Origin: Chitinophagaceae bacterium
Lineage (GTDB): Bacteria; Bacteroidota; Bacteroidia; Chitinophagales; Chitinophagaceae
Reading direction: 5' to 3'
Length of the DNA: 47,111 bases
Assembly: GCA_028288585.1 (NCBI GenBank)
Contig: JAQBNL010000080.1
Span: 1-47,111 of the forward strand
A program made the position numbers and the translations under genes. Shown here one piece after another: positions 42,587-47,111 of this stretch; position 1 is the stretch's first letter, and each line of letters begins with the position of its first letter. The notes below the pieces were generated by a model, which did no database searches, was not told where the DNA came from, and saw only the letters and a program-made list of their open reading frames with translations.

Positions 42587-43405
42587 TTATTTTGTTTTAT
42601 AATTTTTAGGTACGGAAAAAGGGTATGATAATTCAGTGTTAAAATCATATTGCTTAAAGTTCAGTTTTATATCAACCTTTGTTTTTTCCGCTACCGTTAT
42701 CTCCCGGTAAGTTGAAAAGAAAACACCTGATTTATTTTCATAATCACCATATGTAAGATCGCCGGTTCTGTTAAGGGTTACATCCAGATCATCAAGTTTA
42801 CTTCTTTCTATTAAATTATCAGTGGTGGAGAGCGTTAGTAAATTCTTAAAATATTTTCCGATGGTAGAAAGTAAAATGTGATTTTCAGTTACTTTATAAG
42901 CCACTACCTTATCGCCCAAAAAAACAGGGTTGCCCACTATAAGGTCCTGCAGGGTTTTAAAATCCAGCGGTATTTTAGCAATGCTTTCAATAAAACTAAA
43001 CGGATGTTCTTCTACTTGTTTTTGTAATTTATTTAAAATAGTAACGTGATCTTTTGTTATCAATATCCTGAAAGCTTCTATACTAAGGAATGTTGCATTA
43101 ATAGAAATCCAGATAATGCTGTCTTTTTGCATTCTTACAAATGCATTTACATCAGGCTGCTTTCCTTTGGTGTCTTCATATTCAACTTTAATTTTTGCGG
43201 AAAAAGTTTTAAAGTTTATCCTGTTACGGATGAGTGTGCCAACCAGATCATTTCCTGCTTTTAGCGAATCAGGAGCCGGAATATTTTTTATTGTAATTAC
43301 GGTATCTTTTTTATTTACGGCTGTCTGTAATTTTTTGGTAGAACGGCAGCTGGTAAAGGCAGTTACTAAAATAACTGCACCCACTATTCGTAAAATATTT
43401 TTCAT
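42587..43405 (-). CDS. DUF4292-family lipoprotein
   Basis: A 272-residue lipoprotein (lipobox AFTSC). The body carries NRINFKTFSAKIKVEYEDTKGKQPDVNAFVRMQKDSIIWISI and long strands to the end, fitting the half-barrel (LolA-like) shape proposed for DUF4292 proteins of Bacteroidota. The exact role is unknown; presence between dut and an EnvC-like gene is common in the phylum. It starts 19 bp after dut, so it is in the same operon. Confidence 0.85.
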   Translation of the reverse strand: MKNILRIVGAVILVTAFTSCRSTKKLQTAVNKKDTVITIKNIPAPDSLKAGNDLVGTLIRNRINFKTFSAKIKVEYEDTKGKQPDVNAFVRMQKDSIIWISINATFLSIEAFRILITKDHVTILNKLQKQVEEHPFSFIESIAKIPLDFKTLQDLIVGNPVFLGDKVVAYKVTENHILLSTIGKYFKNLLTLSTTDNLIERSKLDDLDVTLNRTGDLTYGDYENKSGVFFSTYREITVAEKTKVDIKLNFKQYDFNTELSYPFSVPKNYKTK

Positions 43406-43424
43406 GTTGTAAATTATGATGTTA

Positions 43425-43868
43425 TTAATTAACGCCTGTATGTCCGAACCCGCCTTCGCCTCTTTGTGTTTCGTTCAATTGCTGTACCAGTTCCCATGTT
43501 GCTTTTTCCACTTTTGAAATTATCATTTGTGCTATCCTGTCGCCATGCTGTATTATCTGTTCTTCCCCCGACAAATTTATAAGGATAACTTTTATTTCAC
43601 CACGATAATCACTGTCAACAGTACCCGGTGAATTTAAACAGGTAATTCCCTGCTTATTTGCCAATCCGCTTCGTGGCCTTATCTGTGCCTCGTATCCATC
43701 CGGTAACTCAATAAATAACCCTGTAGGTACCATTTCTCTTTGTAATGATTGCAATGTAAGCGGGTTTGCTAAATTAGCCCTGATGTCCATCCCTGCTGAA
43801 CCGGGAGTAGCATAATGGGGTGTGTTATTATCTGATTGATTTATAATTTTTATTAATACCTCCGGCAT
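43425..43868 (-). CDS. dut: Deoxyuridine 5'-triphosphate nucleotidohydrolase (dUTPase)
   Basis: Hydrolyses dUTP to dUMP, keeping uracil out of DNA and feeding thymidylate synthesis. All five trimeric-dUTPase motifs appear: [33 protein letters not shown] with the catalytic Asp, GDRIAQMII and the C-terminal [10 protein letters not shown]. The length of 147 residues is standard. It is first in a minus-strand run with DUF4292 and the EnvC-like gene. Confidence 0.97.
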   Translation of the reverse strand: MPEVLIKIINQSDNNTPHYATPGSAGMDIRANLANPLTLQSLQREMVPTGLFIELPDGYEAQIRPRSGLANKQGITCLNSPGTVDSDYRGEIKVILINLSGEEQIIQHGDRIAQMIISKVEKATWELVQQLNETQRGEGGFGHTGVN

Positions 43869-43931
43869 ATGAACAAAGTTAGGGATGCAAAAATATTACA
43901 AGGGAATAAAATTAATTTTAACAAAAACAAC

Positions 43932-43981
43932 GTGAGAGGTGAAACGTCAACATGAAAATTATCCCACGTTTTGCTTCTCAC
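43932..43981. repeat. GTGAGAGGTGAAACGT inverted repeat between ispF and dut
   Basis: GTGAGAGGTGAAACGT at 43932-43947 pairs with ACGTTTTGCTTCTCAC at 43966-43981 (13 of 16 positions match, the rest are G-T or mismatched). A further CATTTCACGG follows. The words are near to the GTGAGT-type repeats but distinct. The element sits between the ispF stop and the dut start on the same strand. Confidence 0.6.
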
Positions 43982-43990
43982 ATTTCACGG

Positions 43991-44470
43991 TTAAACATTT
44001 TCAAGTAAAATTGTTGCATACGCAGCCAATCCTTCTTCCCTGCCTATAAAACCCATTTTTTCTGTGGTAGTTGCCTTTATAGAAACATCTGAAACCTTTA
44101 CCGATAAAATTGCTGCAATTGTTTCCTGCATCTGTTGGACATAAGGTTTTACTTTAGGCAATTCAAGACATAAGGTAGAATCAATATTTACTATCCGGTA
44201 ACCTGCGGCTGATACCAGGTCAAAACTTTTCTTTAAAAGAATTTTGCTGTCTATATTTTTAAATTCAGGCGATGTATCAGGAAAGTGTACGCCAATATCT
44301 CCCAGGCATGCAGCGCCTAACATTGCATCACAGATTGCATGCAATAAAACATCAGCGTCACTATGCCCCAATGCTCCTTTTATATGAGGAACATTTACAC
44401 CGCCAATCCATAATTCACGCCCGGTAACCAATTGATGAAAATCAACACCAAAGCCAATTCTAAAAGACAT
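43991..44470 (-). CDS. ispF: 2-C-methyl-D-erythritol 2,4-cyclodiphosphate synthase
   Basis: A step in the MEP route to isoprenoid precursors: forms the cyclic diphosphate with release of CMP. The zinc site is GVDFHQL (Asp10, His12) together with GALGHSDADVLLHAICDAMLGAACLGDIGVHFPDT; TTTEKMGFIGREEGLAA closes the CMP site. At 159 residues, the length is typical. It is not fused to ispD. It supplies the pathway used by the GGGPS at 4.2 kb in a general sense only. Confidence 0.97.
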   Translation of the reverse strand: MSFRIGFGVDFHQLVTGRELWIGGVNVPHIKGALGHSDADVLLHAICDAMLGAACLGDIGVHFPDTSPEFKNIDSKILLKKSFDLVSAAGYRIVNIDSTLCLELPKVKPYVQQMQETIAAILSVKVSDVSIKATTTEKMGFIGREEGLAAYATILLENV

Positions 44471-44520
44471 GTATTTTTATTTTGTGTAAATATCTATTAA
44501 AATATTTTAATTAAAACGCA

Positions 44521-44556
44521 TAAAAAAAACGCCTCATTACGGAGGCGTTTTTTTAA
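44521..44556. terminator. Two-way rho-independent terminator after porV
   Basis: CGCCTC at 44530-44535 and GAGGCG at 44542-44547 form the stem with loop ATTACG; runs of A before and T after give a U-tract in both directions. It lies 14 bp after the porV stop and should end the porV transcript before ispF. Confidence 0.9.
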
Positions 44557-44569
44557 AAAATATTTTTAA

Positions 44570-45748
44570 TTAATTACTTGGTGCTGCAGATTCGCTGTCA
44601 AGATTAAATATCAAACTAAACCGTATTGTATTGGCTAAAGGATTCCTGTTAACACCACCTCCCGAAGGAACCAGGTAGGAGAAATTTAAACCATACATAC
44701 TGTAGTTTATACCTGCGCCAACTGTAAAATACTGACGGTTTCCTTTAGTAGGCGCCTCATAAAAATAGCCTGCCCTAAAAGCAAACTGGTTATTATATAC
44801 ATACTCTGCGCCTAAAGAAAATTGTATTTCGCGTAATTCTTCACCACCACCACCGGGTGCATCTCCAAAAGAACTGAACCAGCTGCTTAGTACACCTTTA
44901 TTCCTGTATTTAGCAATATTTGCCGAATCGGTTGATGTGTTCCCTGTAATTTGAGGGGGAGTGGGAACCAGTAATTTATTTAAATCCAATCCAAAAGTTG
45001 CCTTACTGGTTTCATCAAAAACTTTAGTATAGGCAATACCAATACCTAAATTAGCAGGTATATAGTCCTTTTGCGTTGCATCATTTGTATAAGAAATTTT
45101 TGAGCCCAGGTTGTGGAGAGAAATGCCCCAGTTTAAGCCGCCTGCATCGGGGTCGCCGCCACTACCATCATGAAATAAGCTTATATCACCTGCCACAGCA
45201 GAACCTGCTTTATATGTTTGGCCATTAAAATTACCGTTTGCAAGGCTTGAATTAATATATCTTACTGCTATACCTAATCCTAAATTATCAGATAGCTTAC
45301 GTGAATAGCCAAAATCTAATCCAAATTCTCTTGGCCTGTTAGAACCAATAGACTGGCCACTCTGGTCAGTAAATTCAATATTACCTAAACTGAAATATCT
45401 TAAAGAACCGGAAATAGTTTGGGTTTCATCTAACTGATAATATCCGGCTAAAGCTGCTAAATAAACATCACTAAGTCCTAAACCTTTTAACCATGGAGTA
45501 TAGGAAACACTTATTGCAGATTTGCTTAGCGCAAATGGCAGCTTTGCCTGGTTCCAAAAAGAGGAATTTGCATCAGGTGATGTAGCAATCCCAACATCTC
45601 CCATACCGCCTGACCGGGCATCGGGTGATATCCTTAAAAAAGGTACTGCAGTAGTTACAACATTAATAGAGTTTGTTGTTTGTGCGTTAACACTTATTAC
45701 ACTTATCATCATTGCTGATAAGGCAATTAATTTCAACCTTTGTTTCAT
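44570..45748 (-). CDS. porV: Type IX secretion outer-membrane protein PorV
   Basis: A 392-residue barrel of the FadL-like group; PorV is the shuttle that carries type IX cargo at the outer membrane and helps attach it. A signal peptide ends near VNAQ; the mature start has VVTTAVPFLRISPDARSGGMGDVGIATSPDANSSFWNQAKLPFA, the PorV signature. The C-terminus is FSYLVPSGGGVNRNPLANTIRFSLIFN with a final strand. A terminator follows. It lies divergent from gldK, with a 416-bp gap. Confidence 0.93.
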   Translation of the reverse strand: MKQRLKLIALSAMMISVISVNAQTTNSINVVTTAVPFLRISPDARSGGMGDVGIATSPDANSSFWNQAKLPFALSKSAISVSYTPWLKGLGLSDVYLAALAGYYQLDETQTISGSLRYFSLGNIEFTDQSGQSIGSNRPREFGLDFGYSRKLSDNLGLGIAVRYINSSLANGNFNGQTYKAGSAVAGDISLFHDGSGGDPDAGGLNWGISLHNLGSKISYTNDATQKDYIPANLGIGIAYTKVFDETSKATFGLDLNKLLVPTPPQITGNTSTDSANIAKYRNKGVLSSWFSSFGDAPGGGGEELREIQFSLGAEYVYNNQFAFRAGYFYEAPTKGNRQYFTVGAGINYSMYGLNFSYLVPSGGGVNRNPLANTIRFSLIFNLDSESAAPSN

Positions 45749-46164
45749 GCTTATTTGTGCTTAATTAGGTAGAGCTGGGGTTATAGCTGAGTAGTTTTAG
45801 ATACAGTAAAAATATAGTTTTCTTTTAACAGCCCACTAAAATATTAAAATACATATAAAAGACATAATTTAATACATAACGCTGCATTGCATTTTTTTGA
45901 ATACTTTATTTTGAGCTTATTGAACGGCGAAGAGAAGATTTTATTGTTAATAAAACAGTGTTACTGAGTGTTTTTTTAATATTTCTTTTATACATAACAC
46001 GATGAATTGTGAATACTTTGCAAAAGTATGAATAGAGTTTTCAAAATTGCCGCTAACGTTTGAATGTTTATCAGTAAAGTAATTATATTCGCAGTGTTAA
46101 GCGTAACCCCGCTGCACAATAATCAAGAAAACCCTTCGTTAAATCAATCGCTAAACGAATGCAC
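45749..46164. other. 416-bp intergenic region between porV and gldK
   Basis: AT-rich region that must hold the porV and gldK promoters. A plausible gldK promoter is at its right end. No RNA gene, hairpin terminator or long open frame is clear, and no repeat of the families described elsewhere is seen. Confidence 0.6.
46059..46091 (+). promoter_or_regulatory. Putative gldK promoter (TTTG - 21 bp - TATATTCG)
   Basis: TTTG at 46059-46062 and TATATTCG at 46084-46091 fit the Bacteroidota -33/-7 pattern with one mismatch in TAnnTTTG. The leader to the ATG would be about 65-70 nt. Confidence 0.45.
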
Positions 46165-47111
46165 ATGTTAAAGTTATTATCTGCCAGGAATATTTTCACT
46201 CTTCTTCTTGTTTCATTATCATTTATGTCTTGTAAAAATGGAAGCATTTTTGGCAAGAAAAAAGATAAATCTTCAGCTACCGGCTGGAATTATGATGATA
46301 AGAATTATGGAAACTTCCATGTATTAAAAGCCAAAGAGCAAAAGGCCGGTCCCGGTCTTATTTTTGTTCAGGGCGGTACTTTTACAATGGGCGCCAGGGA
46401 AGAAGATGTAATGGGTGACTGGAATAATATTCCACGTCGTGTTACAGTAAATTCATTTTACATTGATGAAACTGAAGTAGCTAACGTTCATTACCGTGAA
46501 TATCTTTACTGGCTTGGAAATACATTTGATAATGATACGATGGTGATGAGCCGTGCCTTACCAGATACGTTGGTTTGGAGAAGTGAGTTAGCATTTAACG
46601 AACCTTATGTTGAATACTACTTCCGTTATCCTGCCTATAATTATTATCCTGTAGTGGGTGTAACCTGGGAGCAGGCACACGATTTTTGTATCTGGAGAAC
46701 AGACAGGGTAAACGAAAAAATATTAATTGATAAAGATTATTTAAATAAGAAAGCACCTTTATCTGCAATGAAACAGGGAGGTGGAGACCAGACTTTTAAT
46801 ACAGATACTTATTTAATGAACCCTGAACTTATTAATAATAAAACTGCACCTAAAAAAGGTGGATTAAAGGATGTGAGCGGCAGAACAAGAAAAGTAATCA
46901 CATTCGAAGATGGTTTATTATTACCCGGCTATCGTTTACCAACTGAAGCAGAGTGGGAATATGCTGCTTATGGTATCATCAATCAAAATCCTAATCCAAA
47001 AAAGAAAGAGAAAAAGCGGGGCGAAGAGTTGATAGCAAACCAACAGGTTTATTCATGGAGCCATAATGTTAATGGTATGCGTGATAACCGTCGCGGTAGC
47101 TGGCAAGGGCA
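46165..47111 (+). CDS. gldK: Gliding-motility / type IX secretion lipoprotein GldK (partial)
   Basis: The gene runs off the right edge after 315 codons. The signal sequence and lipobox (LSLSFMSC, Cys23) mark a lipoprotein. The body is a formylglycine-generating-enzyme-like fold: FVQGGTFTMGAREED, RVTVNSFYIDETEVANVHYREYLYWL, YPVVGVTWEQAHDFCIWRTDRVNE and LPGYRLPTEAEWEYAA. GldK/PorK forms the periplasmic ring with GldN in the type IX machine. An ATG two codons upstream (46159) is an equal start candidate. gldL, gldM and gldN would be expected just downstream, outside the window. Confidence 0.92.
   Translation, partial: MLKLLSARNIFTLLLVSLSFMSCKNGSIFGKKKDKSSATGWNYDDKNYGNFHVLKAKEQKAGPGLIFVQGGTFTMGAREEDVMGDWNNIPRRVTVNSFYIDETEVANVHYREYLYWLGNTFDNDTMVMSRALPDTLVWRSELAFNEPYVEYYFRYPAYNYYPVVGVTWEQAHDFCIWRTDRVNEKILIDKDYLNKKAPLSAMKQGGGDQTFNTDTYLMNPELINNKTAPKKGGLKDVSGRTRKVITFEDGLLLPGYRLPTEAEWEYAAYGIINQNPNPKKKEKKRGEELIANQQVYSWSHNVNGMRDNRRGSWQG

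Noticed and set aside
46165-47111. Sulfatase-maturing formylglycine-generating enzyme
   Set aside because: The fold matches, but the lipobox, the sequence pattern and the divergent porV favour GldK; no sulfatase gene is near.

Overview
The window is an ordinary-looking stretch of chromosome from a member of the Bacteroidota, most likely a Chitinophagaceae-like bacterium. The evidence is three type IX secretion/gliding genes (a PorP/SprF protein, porV and gldK), a short primary sigma factor of 290 residues, a DUF4292 lipoprotein beside an EnvC-like protein, a bacterial geranylgeranylglyceryl phosphate synthase, several TAnnTTTG-like -7 promoter boxes, low GC content and many TTG/GTG or poorly marked starts. 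Genus cannot be fixed from the sequence alone. I see no rRNA, tRNA, CRISPR array, insertion sequence, prophage or integrase.

Layout. 1-7.2 kb: end of an OmpR-type regulator, ruvB, an F420-reductase-like NAD(P) protein, a LytS/LytTR two-component pair, the GGGP synthase, arfB, a di-haem peroxidase lipoprotein and a coiled-coil exported protein. 7.3-14.9 kb: a polysaccharide flippase, a metallophosphoesterase, an ECF sigma operon with a small membrane protein and a cysteine-less HMA-like protein, a phytase/esterase-like lipoprotein, and two pseudouridine synthases followed by an exported protein. 14.9-17.7 kb: 1-Cys peroxiredoxin divergent from an Rrf2 regulator with a palindrome between them, dinB, and a small membrane protein. 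17.7-21.3 kb (minus strand): rpoD, ffh, rpsP, rimM, with trmD of the classical cluster displaced to 33 kb. 21.5-28.7 kb: START-like protein, LptF/G-type permease followed closely by a Tat-exported lipoprotein superoxide dismutase, M20 dipeptidase, HPF, PorP/SprF and upp. 28.8-41.2 kb: anmK, ade, a LolA-like protein, trmD, an Hsp15-like protein, a DPP-IV-type peptidase, 3-methyladenine glycosylase, an EI24 protein, an RsmI-related methyltransferase, an M28 peptidase and bshA. 41.2-47.1 kb: envC-like, DUF4292 and dut in one minus-strand run, ispF, porV, and the start of gldK.

The most distinctive signal is not a gene cluster. It is a set of short dispersed repeat families (GGATT-rich, ACTCACT/GTGAGT, AATAAGAAAT/ACCACAAAC, CCCTTCGGGG-type hairpins, TCGCAAAG-type, and paired long hairpins). 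They occupy many of the intergenic spaces, sit at gene ends and between operon members, and in three places (anmK, the RluB-like gene, the ade start region) are read as protein. I did not find a convincing new multi-gene system. The items most worth checking are these repeats, the archaeal-type lipid enzyme, the palindrome between the peroxiredoxin and Rrf2 genes, and the ECF sigma operon.
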